64,000 nt of DNA from Schaalia sp. Marseille-Q2122 (GTDB lineage Bacteria; Actinomycetota; Actinomycetes; Actinomycetales; Actinomycetaceae). The notes beneath the pieces were generated by a model, which was not told where the DNA came from, did no database searches, and saw only the letters and a program-made list of their open reading frames with translations. Below are positions 53,290 through 63,541 of this stretch, in pieces; positions within the stretch are counted from its first letter, which is position 1; every line of letters starts with the position of its first letter. A program made the position numbers and the translations under genes. The DNA lies in assembly GCF_903645355.1 (NCBI RefSeq), contig NZ_CAHJXR010000002.1, positions 124,001-188,000 on the forward strand, in the 5' to 3' direction.

Positions 53290-56200
53290 ATGAGACGATC
53301 GATACTCGGGGGCTTAACAGCCCTTGCGGTTGCTATCGCGTCAATCGGTGTGACAGCCCCTGCCTCTGCCGACCCCATCACAACAGACAATGTGATCGGT
53401 ATTCCAGCAGCTGTCGACTATGACGCAAGCGAACGCATCGCAAATTGGCAGAAACTACAGTTTGGCCTCTTCATGCACTGGGGCGTCTACTCCATGTACG
53501 AAGGCGTCTACAAGGGACAGCCCCAGGGCACCGGCTATCCCGAACAAATCAAGGCATGGAAGAACATCCCAACGCCTGAATATCTGGAAACAGCCGCCCG
53601 CATGACCGCAGAGAATTGGGATGCCGCCCGGATCTGCGAGGTCGCAAAGAACACCGGCATGAAATACGTCATGATTACCACAAAGCATCATGACGGCTTC
53701 GCCATGTGGGATACGAAGACCACCGACTACAACGTCGTCAAGAAAACGGCCTTCGCCAAAGATCCCATGAAGCAGCTCGCTGACGAGTGCGGAAAACAAG
53801 GCATTAAGCTCGCCTTCTACTTCTCCATCATCGACTGGACGAAGCACGATGCTGAGCCTTACTCAAACCTCAACCCCATCCCTGAGAGCATGATGCCCTA
53901 CATTAAGGCACAGCTCGACGAACTCATGACCGGATATGGCCCCATCGCCGAACTCTGGTTCGACATGGGCGCACCAACCGCAGACCAATCGCAACGCATG
54001 GCCGACTGGGTGCGCGCGCATCAGCCCAACACAACCGTGGTCAACTCTCGCGTGTGGAATGACAAGGGCGACTTCGAAGTTGGCGGTGACAACAACGTCC
54101 CGACAGACTTCCGCATGGGCCCATGGGAATCCATTTTGTCGATCTTCCCAATGTGCTGGTCCTACTGCTCAACCTACAAAGCTCCCCGCACGCCAGACAG
54201 GCTGCCACGAAAGATCGAGAGCACCATTCGAAACCTCATCACAGTCATCGCAGGCGGCGGCCAATTCGCCTTCAATATTGGCCCCAAGGGCGATGGCTCC
54301 ATCGATCCCTACGATCAGAAAGTCCTTGAGGGGATCGGGACATGGATGAAACGTCATCCGGATGCCATCACCGGCGCTCGACCCACATGGATTCCCGCAC
54401 AGAGCTGGGGTCGTATCACCACCAAGGGCAACGCCCTCTTCCTCTTCCCCAATGAGTGGCGCGCCGGAAGCACGCTGACTATTCCTGGAGTATCCACCCG
54501 CGTGACAAGTGTCAGCGTTGACGGAACAGAACGCACCCTGCCCTTCACTCAAGAGGGGACAAGCATTACGGTGACGATGCAGGGCGACAATCCCGAAGCA
54601 AACCTCATCCACGGCGCTTCACCCATCCCCGTCATCAAGGTCAACTTCGATTCAACGCCCCGCCTGGTGCCCGCGCAAACCGCTGAACTCACCAACGGTA
54701 TTGGTGAGGCTCAAGCCGTGCCAATTCGCGGCGCGAAAGCCTTCGGCAACGTCGCTTACGATGCCTTCGTTCTTGACCGTTCCGGCAAGGTGTACAAGGA
54801 GGTTGAACTCGACTTCAAGGTGACAGGCGCCAACCCGACCGGCCAGTACAAGCTCACCGTCGGAGAGACCAGCGTTGTCGTCACAGGAGCCGAACTCAAT
54901 AGCGGAGCAATCTCGCACGGTTTCACCCTTGCACCCAATACCGTCACTCGTATTCGGTTGCAGTACGCGAATCCGCGCTACTACGCCGATGGACTCGATG
55001 CCAATGTCCAAAGTGTTGCGATCGAAGCATCGGAAAATCCAGGTGAGAACAAGGCCCCCGTATTCATCAGCCAACCTGAGGACACAACGGTCGAAGTCGG
55101 CTCACCAGTGATGTTCTCTGCAGCAGCGAAGGCACGTCCTCACGCCACCTACCAGTGGTACAGGAAAGCGAGCGCTGATGCCGAAGGCACAGCAATCCCC
55201 GATGCCACATCCGCCACCTACAGCTTGACTGCTCAAGACGCTGACAATGGAGCGATTTTCTACGTCGTTGCCACGAACGCGGCAGGGCAGGCACAATCGC
55301 GCGAAGCGACATTGACGGTCACCCCCATGAACCCCAATATCGCTGAAGGAAAGGAAGCCACCCAGATTTCCACCGGATGGGGTGGACGTCCTTCTCGCGC
55401 GGTTGATGGCAACACGGATGGCGTGTGGGACAACGGTTCAGTGACTCACACCCGCGATGGCTCAACCAACCCATGGTGGCAAGTGGATCTGGGTGAGGAC
55501 TTCTCGATCAAGACAGTGAAGGTCTGGAACCGCTCGAATCAGGATCGCTGCGGTATCGTCACGTGTGACACGCGCCTGCGCGACTTCTACGTCATCGTCT
55601 CTGCCAACAACTTGGACAGCGCCAACGATATCGCCGAGATTGAAAAGCGTGACGGCGTGCGTGTCATCAAGGTTGAAGGCACGGGCGGATTCCCCTCCGA
55701 AGTCGACTTTGAAGGAACCGAAGGCCGTTTCGTTCGTGTGCTGCTCCCCGGTGAAGAACCCCTGTCTTTGGCTGAAGTGGAGGTCGCAGGCGAACGAGCC
55801 GCAGTTGCTCCGACGATCTCACCCATCGAGGTCAGAGCTGAGAAAGACGACGCTTTTGATGCTGCAGGCGATGGGGCAAGCCGCACGATCACAGTCGATC
55901 CGAATACGGAGCTCTTCTTTGTCGTCCAAGTTGGCGGAAAGCCTGAGCCTGACATTCAATGGCAGAGCATGGCAAGGGACGCTGACGAATGGACAGACCT
56001 CGAGGATGAGAATCAGGACACCTACTCCAAGGTCATTACCGAAGCTGACGAGGGACTGAGGATCCGCGCAGCCGCAGCAAATAAGATCGATGCGGTAATC
56101 AGTGGGGAAATCATCATCGCTCTGCGTGAAAAACAACCTGAAAAGAAGGTTGAGATCACGGTCTCTGCACAGAGACCTCAGCAGGGCAGCGAGGTGACCT

Positions 56201-56916
56201 TCACCGCGACAAATCTGACGCCCGGCAAGGAAGCAACCTTCACTGTTGCCTCCGGTCCCGTGACCGCTGGGACCGCTATGGTGACAGAGTCGGGCACAGC
56301 TGAGTTGACCTGGACAGTGCCTACCGATTTTGCGACTGGTCCGCACTCCCTGACCGTCAGCGATACGGAAGGGAAGAGCGGAGCGGCGACCTTCGAGGTA
56401 GTCGCTCGACCATCAACCCCAACGCCGCCGACTCCTCCCAACGTCCCCGAAAAGCCGACCGTGACGCTGTCGGGCGCCCCTATCCAGGGCGGCTCGCTGA
56501 GCATTGAAGCCAGCGGATTCGCCCCCGAAGAGGAGGTGACCCTGGAGGTCCACTCCGACCCGCTGGTTCTTGGCACGATCAAGGCAGATAACAAGGGCGT
56601 TGTGCGTTTCACCTGGAAGATTCCTGCAGACTTCCCCAAGGGAACACACACGCTCCACGCCATCGGTGCCACCAAACGTGCTGAGGTTTCCTTCACCATG
56701 GCAGGCAAGCCCTCCCAACCTCAGAAGGATCCCCAGAAGGACACCAAGCCTGATCGGACCATTCCCGGTGCGAAGACCCCCACACCGTCAGGAAAGGTCG
56801 TTCCAAAGAACGACCGCCTGGCCAAGACCGGTAGTGACGTGTCTGGACTACTTGCCATGATGGGTGCCCTCGGATGTGTGGGAGCCCTGGCAATCCGGAG
56901 CCGTAAGCGCTCATAA
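53290..56916 (+). CDS. cell-wall-anchored alpha-L-fucosidase, GH29
   Basis: A 1208-residue secreted enzyme that removes L-fucose from host glycans. Signal peptide 1-27 ('MRRSILGG...ASA'). GH29 domain from about 45 to 400: 'FGLFMHWGVYSMYEG', 'YVMITTKHHDGFAMWDT', nucleophile Asp 225 in 'ELWFDMG'. Then an immunoglobulin-like module (~580-680), an F5/8-type C (CBM32) module (~680-830) with 'NTDGVWDNGSVTHT', and two or three Ig-like repeats. The sorting signal is 'LAKTG' at 1177-1181, a hydrophobic stretch and 'RSRKRS'. The LAXTG type suggests a class E sortase substrate. Confidence 0.93.
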   Translation: MRRSILGGLTALAVAIASIGVTAPASADPITTDNVIGIPAAVDYDASERIANWQKLQFGLFMHWGVYSMYEGVYKGQPQGTGYPEQIKAWKNIPTPEYLETAARMTAENWDAARICEVAKNTGMKYVMITTKHHDGFAMWDTKTTDYNVVKKTAFAKDPMKQLADECGKQGIKLAFYFSIIDWTKHDAEPYSNLNPIPESMMPYIKAQLDELMTGYGPIAELWFDMGAPTADQSQRMADWVRAHQPNTTVVNSRVWNDKGDFEVGGDNNVPTDFRMGPWESILSIFPMCWSYCSTYKAPRTPDRLPRKIESTIRNLITVIAGGGQFAFNIGPKGDGSIDPYDQKVLEGIGTWMKRHPDAITGARPTWIPAQSWGRITTKGNALFLFPNEWRAGSTLTIPGVSTRVTSVSVDGTERTLPFTQEGTSITVTMQGDNPEANLIHGASPIPVIKVNFDSTPRLVPAQTAELTNGIGEAQAVPIRGAKAFGNVAYDAFVLDRSGKVYKEVELDFKVTGANPTGQYKLTVGETSVVVTGAELNSGAISHGFTLAPNTVTRIRLQYANPRYYADGLDANVQSVAIEASENPGENKAPVFISQPEDTTVEVGSPVMFSAAAKARPHATYQWYRKASADAEGTAIPDATSATYSLTAQDADNGAIFYVVATNAAGQAQSREATLTVTPMNPNIAEGKEATQISTGWGGRPSRAVDGNTDGVWDNGSVTHTRDGSTNPWWQVDLGEDFSIKTVKVWNRSNQDRCGIVTCDTRLRDFYVIVSANNLDSANDIAEIEKRDGVRVIKVEGTGGFPSEVDFEGTEGRFVRVLLPGEEPLSLAEVEVAGERAAVAPTISPIEVRAEKDDAFDAAGDGASRTITVDPNTELFFVVQVGGKPEPDIQWQSMARDADEWTDLEDENQDTYSKVITEADEGLRIRAAAANKIDAVISGEIIIALREKQPEKKVEITVSAQRPQQGSEVTFTATNLTPGKEATFTVASGPVTAGTAMVTESGTAELTWTVPTDFATGPHSLTVSDTEGKSGAATFEVVARPSTPTPPTPPNVPEKPTVTLSGAPIQGGSLSIEASGFAPEEEVTLEVHSDPLVLGTIKADNKGVVRFTWKIPADFPKGTHTLHAIGATKRAEVSFTMAGKPSQPQKDPQKDTKPDRTIPGAKTPTPSGKVVPKNDRLAKTGSDVSGLLAMMGALGCVGALAIRSRKRS

Positions 56917-56982
56917 GCGGGCGGCCTTAGCACACGCTGGGCTCACGTATAGGGTTCCAACCTTGTGTGAGCCTCATCCATA

Positions 56983-57018
56983 GCGGTGGGGGCGGAACAA
57001 CAGTTCCGCCCCCACCGC
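56983..57018. terminator. bidirectional terminator between the fucosidase and kinase genes
   Basis: A perfect 16-bp GC-rich stem (56983-56998 / 57003-57018) with a four-base loop. It lies between convergent genes and lacks a T run, so its strength is uncertain. Confidence 0.6.
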
Positions 57019-57058
57019 ACGTTCACATGGCTCCTATCCTCGCCAGGAGCCGCAGTAC

Positions 57059-58705
57059 TTAGGTCAGGGGGACACGCCAGTTAATCTGCGTGCCCTTGTC
57101 GTCAATACCCGCCGAGAGATGGAAGGTACCCCCGTGACGGCGGGCTCTTTCTTGCATATTGGCCAGGCCCGAATTGCGCGTGCGATTGGGGTCCATGCCC
57201 ACTCCGTCATCAGCGACGCGGCAACTCACCGAGCCAGCCCCGCAAATGCCACGCACCTCAACAGTGACCGACCCTGCGGTGGCTTTCGCGTGGCGGGCAA
57301 TATTGGACAGGCCCTCGCGCACGATGGCGACCATGTCATCACTGATATCGGGTGCGATCCGATTCTGAAGATCCTCAATGAGAGCATCCTCTTCCTCCTC
57401 GACCTCATTAATGAGGCGCTCATCCAAGGAAATCACCAGGGAAGGAGCAAAGCCCAAGAAGGAGCGCGACAGGGAGGTTTCGCGGCGAATACGCTCCACC
57501 AGCCCCGCACTCCTGTCAGGTTCACGCAGGTCGTGGACGATCGCACGGATCTGGCGGACAGCCTCGTCAACGGAGGCCAAAGACTCATCGAGGGAGGCCA
57601 TGATCCCCTCCCGCTCAAGCTCTCCACTGGCGACCCTCTGCTTCGTGGCATCAAGCTGCATGCCGGCAGCAAAGAGCTGCTGAATCGCGAAATCATGCAG
57701 GTCACGGCCAATACGGTCGCGCTCATCGAGCAGGGCGGCAACGTCCTCGGCGTGACGGGCCGAGGCCAATTCCAAGGCCAGGGTCGCTTGCGAGGCCAAG
57801 GACTCAGCCAAGGGCAGGTCCGAGGACTCAAACTCCGGTGCCCCCGCCTTACGGAAGAGGATGAGCACACCCGAGGACTGGCCGCGCGAACGTAATGGCG
57901 CATATAGGGCAGGTCCGAACTCGCTGAGCTGCTTGAGACGCATTGTCTGAGCCCGCGCCATCGAATCCACGATCATGCCCGTCCCCTCGTTGAGCACCGA
58001 CATGGCGCGCCCCTCGGGAGGGAAAACCAAGCCAAGCAGGCGGTCGGCATGGTAGCCGTCCGTGATCTCCGCAGCCCAGGTGTCGCCCACGGAGGGCAGG
58101 ACAATAATCGCCGTGTCGGCGTCCGCCACAGCGCGCACGGTCTGGGCGATGAGCTCCAGGGCTTCTTCCTCGTCAGCGCCCTCCAACATCGTGGTCGTCA
58201 GCGACTGCGAGGCAGCAATCCAGCGTTCGCGGGTGCGAGCCTGTGAATACAACTGGGCGTTCTCCACGGCCACACCCACCGCATTGGCCAGGGCACTGAT
58301 GAGGGAAATATCGGTCTCATCGAAACCACCGAGCTTATCGGTGAGGTAGAGCAGACCATAGACCTGATCGTGCAGGGGTACGGGCACACCCAGGAAGTTC
58401 GCAATAGGAGCATACCCGGCGGTGTGTGTCACCGTATTGGCAATGAACGCGCCATCGGTGGGGATTGAACGCACCAGCGTCGGGTCGATCGGCAGGGGAG
58501 AGAGTGCTCCCGCGTCGGGAATGACGTGCTCAATGAGGTCAGCGGTCCCACCCCAGGTATCCAGGACAACGAGGGCGCCGCGCCGAGCTCGGGTCAGGCG
58601 GCAAGCTTGCTGAACGAAGTTTTGCAGCGCCGCCGACACCTGCAGATTGGAGGTGAGGTCAAGGGCGGCTTCAAGCAGGCGGTAATCCGTGCGGTCGGGT
58701 GCCAT
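57059..58705 (-). CDS. GAF-domain sensor histidine kinase (HisKA_3 type)
   Basis: A 548-residue kinase. Two GAF domains fill residues ~20-160 and ~175-320, followed by the HisKA_3 box 'IGRDLHDFAIQQLF' with the phosphoacceptor His near 337, and the HATPase_c part with 'GLSNIARHAKA', 'VADDGVGMDP' and 'GLANMQERARRHGG'. The plan is like DevS/DosS redox-gas sensors, but heme binding cannot be judged. ATG 58705 overlaps the cydC stop (TAATG) after an AGGAGG site, so it is co-transcribed with cydABDC. No membrane segments. Confidence 0.9.
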   Translation of the reverse strand: MAPDRTDYRLLEAALDLTSNLQVSAALQNFVQQACRLTRARRGALVVLDTWGGTADLIEHVIPDAGALSPLPIDPTLVRSIPTDGAFIANTVTHTAGYAPIANFLGVPVPLHDQVYGLLYLTDKLGGFDETDISLISALANAVGVAVENAQLYSQARTRERWIAASQSLTTTMLEGADEEEALELIAQTVRAVADADTAIIVLPSVGDTWAAEITDGYHADRLLGLVFPPEGRAMSVLNEGTGMIVDSMARAQTMRLKQLSEFGPALYAPLRSRGQSSGVLILFRKAGAPEFESSDLPLAESLASQATLALELASARHAEDVAALLDERDRIGRDLHDFAIQQLFAAGMQLDATKQRVASGELEREGIMASLDESLASVDEAVRQIRAIVHDLREPDRSAGLVERIRRETSLSRSFLGFAPSLVISLDERLINEVEEEEDALIEDLQNRIAPDISDDMVAIVREGLSNIARHAKATAGSVTVEVRGICGAGSVSCRVADDGVGMDPNRTRNSGLANMQERARRHGGTFHLSAGIDDKGTQINWRVPLT

Positions 58706-60468
58706 TATGCCTCCTGTTCTCGCGCCCAACGGTACGCCGCTGAACGCTCGTAGAGTTCGTCATGCGTGCCCGCATCGCTCACCCGCGCGGGCTGGCCCTC
58801 CTCGCCGGGCGCAAAAACCATCACAGTGTCGGCAGCATCCAGGGCGGACAGGCGATGGGAGACAATGAGGATTCCTCGCTCATCCGTGCGGCTGCGCTCA
58901 AAGAGAGAGCGCATGAGCGCATCAGCCATCTGCGGATCCAGGTGCTCACTAGCCTCATCCAAGACCAGCAGGGGAGAGGGTGCCGCCAAGGCGCGAGCCA
59001 TGAGCAGGCGGCGTCGCTCGCCGCCAGAAACAGTGGTGCCACCCGACCCCAGCAGGGTCTCCAAACCGGAGGGGAGCTCTGCCACCCACTGGGCCAAGCC
59101 TACCGAGCGCAGGAGCTCCCGGGCGTCAGCCTCGTCCAAGGAGGGATTGGCAACACGAAGGTTCTCAATGACGGTGGTGGCAAAGACGTGGGCGTCCTCG
59201 GCGGTCATGGTCAGGCGCTCCGTCATGGCCTCACGCTCGGCCCCCCACACGTCCACGCCATCAATGGTGAGGGACCCCGCGCGCGGGGGAATCATGCCAG
59301 CGAGGGTGAAGAGCAGGGTTGTCTTGCCCACGCCGGAGGGACCAACGATGGCGATGGCGGAGCCTGGGGCCAAGCGCAGGGAGATTCCCTCGGCGACAAG
59401 CGGGCCGCCCGGCCAGCCGATGGCCAGGTCTCGGGCCTCCAGAACAGGGCCGCCCGGAGTGTCCGGGATCGGGTGGGTGGCGATGAGGTCATCCTCGCCC
59501 AGGAGTTCATCGATACGCACGGCAGCACCCGCTGAACGCACCAGCTGCACGGCGGCGGGGGCGAGCTCAGCGGTGCCCTCAAAGGCCGCAAGGGGGGTCA
59601 GGGCGAGGACCGCGAGGGACACGGCAGCGATCTGACCGCCTACAGTGTCTGGAATACCCACGAGGAGCGCACCCACCACAGCCATGCCCATGGCCACGCG
59701 GTCAATCCCGGCGGCCACACCGGCAACCTGCCCAGCAGCGCGTGTCGCGCGATTAATCTCCGCCTCCTGCGCGGCCAGCTGGGCGTGAACACGGGGGAGC
59801 TTGCCTGAGATCGCCAATTCGGAGGCGCCCTCCATGACGCTCAGCACCGTTTCCGACATACGGGTGCGGGCCTCCTGCGTGGAGAGTTCAGCAATGCGGG
59901 AGCTACGCATGGTGATGAGCGGCGCGACAACGCCGGACACCAGCAGGCACAGGGCCAGGATGAGGCCAGCAGCGGGGGAGATGAGGCTGATCCCCACGAC
60001 GGTGCCAGCCCCGACAAGGGTCGCAACAACCGTGGGAAGCAGGGCCTTGACGACGAAATCACCAACGGCATCAACATCGGCGCCGGTGCGGGCCAACAGG
60101 TCGCCGCGTTGAAGTTGAGCCACACGATTGACGGGGCCATGAGCGAGGATGCTGTAGAGCGAGTAGCGAAGGGAGTCCATCCCCGCCAGCGCTACCTTGT
60201 GGCTGGCCAGGCGCTGCAGGTAGCGCATGAGGGCACGCAGCACACCAAACATGCGCACAGAGGTGGCGGCCACCGTCAGGTAGAGCACCGGCGGATGCTG
60301 GGAGGCGCGGGCAATGAGCCACGCCGAGGTCGCTGCTAGCGCAATAGAAGAGCCCAAGCCGACGACGCCCAGGAGGACCGAGAGGGCAAAACCCCTGCGG
60401 TCAACGTCAAGGAGGTTTAGGACACGCCCGAGGGCCCTACGTTCAGTGGGGGTGAGGAAAAGGGTCAT
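58705..60468 (-). CDS. cydC: ABC exporter subunit CydC
   Basis: A 587-residue fused membrane/ATPase subunit; with CydD it exports thiols and is needed to assemble cytochrome bd. Six membrane helices are followed by Walker A 'GPSGVGKTTLL', signature 'VSGGERRRLLMARAL', Walker B 'LLVLDEASEHLD'. It overlaps cydD by four bases and the kinase by its TAATG. Intact length. The start ATG 60468 lies in the cydD stop. Confidence 0.92.
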   Translation of the reverse strand: MTLFLTPTERRALGRVLNLLDVDRRGFALSVLLGVVGLGSSIALAATSAWLIARASQHPPVLYLTVAATSVRMFGVLRALMRYLQRLASHKVALAGMDSLRYSLYSILAHGPVNRVAQLQRGDLLARTGADVDAVGDFVVKALLPTVVATLVGAGTVVGISLISPAAGLILALCLLVSGVVAPLITMRSSRIAELSTQEARTRMSETVLSVMEGASELAISGKLPRVHAQLAAQEAEINRATRAAGQVAGVAAGIDRVAMGMAVVGALLVGIPDTVGGQIAAVSLAVLALTPLAAFEGTAELAPAAVQLVRSAGAAVRIDELLGEDDLIATHPIPDTPGGPVLEARDLAIGWPGGPLVAEGISLRLAPGSAIAIVGPSGVGKTTLLFTLAGMIPPRAGSLTIDGVDVWGAEREAMTERLTMTAEDAHVFATTVIENLRVANPSLDEADARELLRSVGLAQWVAELPSGLETLLGSGGTTVSGGERRRLLMARALAAPSPLLVLDEASEHLDPQMADALMRSLFERSRTDERGILIVSHRLSALDAADTVMVFAPGEEGQPARVSDAGTHDELYERSAAYRWAREQEA

Positions 60469-62273
60469 TGTTCCTCCCTCAGGGGAGCAGTGGGAGCCTG
60501 GACAGCGGAAGGGGGAGTGTCCTCAGCGGGTTCTTCCAGCAGGGCATCGTCAAGGAAGCTAGGCAGGGTGACCTCGAGGGAGTCAAGAGTGTCAACGGGG
60601 GTGAGGATCGGGTAGCGCTCAATGTCCTTCGGGCTTGCCACTGCGCGACGAACTGGGATCACCTGGTCGGCCAGGGCCAGCATAGCGCTGCGGTGAGCAA
60701 TGACGACCACCGTGGAGCCAGCCTCCTTGAGAGCTGCAACAGCGCGGGTGACGGCCTCTTCAGACAGGGCATCCAGGTGTGCGGTGGGCTCGTCCAACAC
60801 CACCAGGGGGGCGTGGGCGAGGAAGGCTTCCATGAGGGCAAGGCGTTGACGCTGGCCAACGGACAGGCCCAGGCCACCGCTTCCAATGCGGGTCTCCCAG
60901 CCCTGGGGTAGTGCGGCGAGGACCTCGTCAAAGGTCGTCATCTGGGCCGCGTGGGCGAGCTCCTCATCGCTGGCCGAGGGCAGGTTATCACGCAGCGTGC
61001 CCGCAACAAGAGTGGGGGACTGGGGAATCCACATGACCTGCTCCCAGAAGGATTCCGGGGCAACGTCGGCCAGGTCAATACTGCCGTCTGCACTGCGCAG
61101 GAGAATGCGACCCTCCGTCGGGCGCTCCAGGGCGAGCAAACACATGGCCGTGGTGGTCTTACCGGAGCCGGAGTCTCCCTGGAGGGCGACGATGGTTCCA
61201 GGCTCGATGCTCGCATGGAGATTGCGGGGCGCCCAGGCTCCGCGGGCGGCGACGCTCAGGTCCACACAGTCGATGCGGCACTGAGCGAGGCTGGGTGCGG
61301 GGGTGGCGCTGCGGGGAGCCTCGTCCTGCTCCAAAATGGCGAAGGCCGCGTTCGCTGCGGCCACACCATTGGCGGAGGCGTGGAATTGAGCGCCCACCTG
61401 GCGGAGGGGTTCGAAGACCTCCGGGGCGAGCATGATGACGGCCAGGCCGGTCACGAGGCTGACGGATCCGCCCACGAGGCGCATACCGACCTCTACGGCC
61501 ACGAGAGCCACGGAGAGGGTCGCGAGGAATTCCAGTGCGCCACCCGACAGGAAGGCGATCCGCAAGGTGGCCATAGTGGCCTTCGTATTGGCAGAACCCA
61601 GGTCTTTAAGGTGCGCGTTGGGACCCTTTTCGCGGCCGAGAGCGCGCAGGGTGGGCAGTCCCGACATGAGGTCAAGGAGTTGCGCACCGAGGCGTTCCAT
61701 GGCGGCGAGCTTAATGGCCGTCGAATCCTGAGTGAAACGCCCAATGAGGATCATAAAGATGGGGATCAGTGGGATCGTCAGCGCCGCAATGAGGGCCGAC
61801 CAGAAGTCCAGGAGGAGGATGGTGAACAGGGCCAGGGGCGTCACCGTGGACACGAGCACCAGTTGGGGCAGGAATTTCACGAAGTAGGGGGCGAGGTCGT
61901 CCAGCCCGCGGCTGATGAGCGTGGCGGCCTCGGCGCCGTTGCGCGCACGCCAGCGCGGGCCAAGAGCTTCAGCTTTACGGACGAGGGCGTCGCGCAGTTC
62001 CCCGATGGCCTGTTCGGCAGCGCGGTGCCCCATTGCTTCACGCAGGGCCACGAGGCCACCGCGCACGAGGACAATGGCGACAAGGATGAGGAGCCAATGC
62101 GTGACATCACTGAGCGTGGCATGTCCGGTGACGACGGGGGAGACCGCCGCTGAAATGACGAGGGCTTGGGCGATGACCAGGGCGGCGGTGAGGAAACCTA
62201 TGGCCGAGATGGCGATGATGTGCCGCCGGGCCGAGTGGGCATAGCGGAGCAATCGGGGATCAAAAGGACGCAC
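60465..62273 (-). CDS. cydD: ABC exporter subunit CydD
   Basis: A 602-residue partner of CydC. GTG start at 62273. The ATPase part has Walker A 'GDSGSGKTTTA', signature 'LSVGQRQRLALMEAF', Walker B 'LVVLDEPTAHLD'. The signature has Val in place of the usual second Gly. The N-terminal half contains six membrane segments. A ~20-bp perfect hairpin (62337-62379) lies between it and cydB. Confidence 0.92.
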   Translation of the reverse strand: MRPFDPRLLRYAHSARRHIIAISAIGFLTAALVIAQALVISAAVSPVVTGHATLSDVTHWLLILVAIVLVRGGLVALREAMGHRAAEQAIGELRDALVRKAEALGPRWRARNGAEAATLISRGLDDLAPYFVKFLPQLVLVSTVTPLALFTILLLDFWSALIAALTIPLIPIFMILIGRFTQDSTAIKLAAMERLGAQLLDLMSGLPTLRALGREKGPNAHLKDLGSANTKATMATLRIAFLSGGALEFLATLSVALVAVEVGMRLVGGSVSLVTGLAVIMLAPEVFEPLRQVGAQFHASANGVAAANAAFAILEQDEAPRSATPAPSLAQCRIDCVDLSVAARGAWAPRNLHASIEPGTIVALQGDSGSGKTTTAMCLLALERPTEGRILLRSADGSIDLADVAPESFWEQVMWIPQSPTLVAGTLRDNLPSASDEELAHAAQMTTFDEVLAALPQGWETRIGSGGLGLSVGQRQRLALMEAFLAHAPLVVLDEPTAHLDALSEEAVTRAVAALKEAGSTVVVIAHRSAMLALADQVIPVRRAVASPKDIERYPILTPVDTLDSLEVTLPSFLDDALLEEPAEDTPPSAVQAPTAPLREEQ

Positions 62274-62336
62274 CGTCCAATTGTGCCTGTTTTTTCACAG
62301 GCATGCCTACACGTGTCATGGGGTGCGGGCGGAGAA

Positions 62337-62379
62337 AACACGGGGGCGTGGCTGACAGTGTCAGCCACGCCCCCGTGTT
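62337..62379 (-). terminator. hairpin between cydB and cydD
   Basis: Perfect 20-bp arms (62337-62356 / 62360-62379) around a three-base loop. On the minus strand it follows cydB and is followed by TTCTCC, so it could terminate part of the cydAB transcripts before cydDC. Confidence 0.7.
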
Positions 62380-62396
62380 GAGGTCTGATCGGAGGA

Positions 62397-63524
62397 TCAG
62401 GCGTCGGTGCTGGTCAGGAAGTTGTGACCGAGGCGGATCTTCGTGGGAAGAAGACCGGCGTTGGTGTCAACATCGTTGACCGACACGCGGTGACGGAACA
62501 CCCAGTAGGACCAGACGGTGTAGGCCAGGACGACGGGCACGAAGCACACGGCGACGACGGTCATCACGGTCAGGGTCGAGGAGGTGGAGGAGGCCTGCTC
62601 AATGGTGAGCGAGTATGCCGGGTCGATGCTGGACTTCATGACGGCAGGAGCCATCGCGGAGAAGATCCAGGCAACGGCAGAGGCAATTGCCAGTGCCGAG
62701 AAGGTGAAGGCCTTGCCCTCGGAGCGCATGGCCTTCTGAGAGAAGGCAGCCGAGGCGATGAGGGACAGAGCGGCGATCACGAGGGGGATCCACGCAAGGA
62801 GGTTCTCGGAGTAGGCCAGCTGACCCCACAGGACCCACACGGCTGCCAAAACGGTGGCAACGATGGAGGCTGCGGGAGCAATGTCGTTGGAACGCTTGCG
62901 GACGGCGCCCTCGGTCTTGAGAGCGAGGAACTGCGCGCCGTGGGCGAAGCAGATGGCGACAACAACCAGACCACCCACCAGGGTGAAGGGGGTCAGGAGG
63001 GAGAAGAAGCCGCCGGTGAGCTGGTGTGCAGCGTTGTTGAGGTTGGCGGCAACCTCAGCGGGTGCCACAACCTGGCCAGCACGGTCAACGACCTCGATCT
63101 GCATGCCCTGAACGAGGTTGGCGAAGGCAACACCAAGCAGCAGGGGCACGCCGTAGGCGGCGGCGGTGTGCATGGTGTCCCAGGTGGAACGCCACTTTGC
63201 GGTGGCGATCTTGGAACGCCATTCGAGGGCCGAGATACGCAGGATGAGCAGGACCAGGATCACGAAGAGAGCCAGGTACATGCCTGAGAACATGGTGGCG
63301 TACCATTCGGGGAATGCCGCGAAGGTTGCGCCGCCAGCGGTGAGCAGCCACACCTCATTGCCATCCCAGTGGGGGCCAATGGTGCGGGTTGCTTGGGTGC
63401 GTTCGCGGTCGTCCTTGGCGACGACGGGCAGGAGCATACCCACACCGAAGTCGAAGCCTTCAAGGACGAGGTAACCGGTCCACAGGACGGCGATGAGGAT
63501 GAACCACAGGATGCCCAGAGTCAT
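62397..63524 (-). CDS. cydB: cytochrome bd ubiquinol oxidase subunit II
   Basis: CydB (375 residues) forms the oxidase with CydA; it has nine or more membrane helices. 'LWFILIAVLWTGYLVLEGFDFGVGML' (in part) and 'GPHWDGNEVWLLTAGGATFAAFPEWYA' are the standard opening. ATG 63524 follows GGAG. It is 17 bases after cydA. Confidence 0.95.
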   Translation of the reverse strand: MTLGILWFILIAVLWTGYLVLEGFDFGVGMLLPVVAKDDRERTQATRTIGPHWDGNEVWLLTAGGATFAAFPEWYATMFSGMYLALFVILVLLILRISALEWRSKIATAKWRSTWDTMHTAAAYGVPLLLGVAFANLVQGMQIEVVDRAGQVVAPAEVAANLNNAAHQLTGGFFSLLTPFTLVGGLVVVAICFAHGAQFLALKTEGAVRKRSNDIAPAASIVATVLAAVWVLWGQLAYSENLLAWIPLVIAALSLIASAAFSQKAMRSEGKAFTFSALAIASAVAWIFSAMAPAVMKSSIDPAYSLTIEQASSTSSTLTVMTVVAVCFVPVVLAYTVWSYWVFRHRVSVNDVDTNAGLLPTKIRLGHNFLTSTDA

Positions 63525-63541
63525 CAGAGTGTCTCCTTCTC

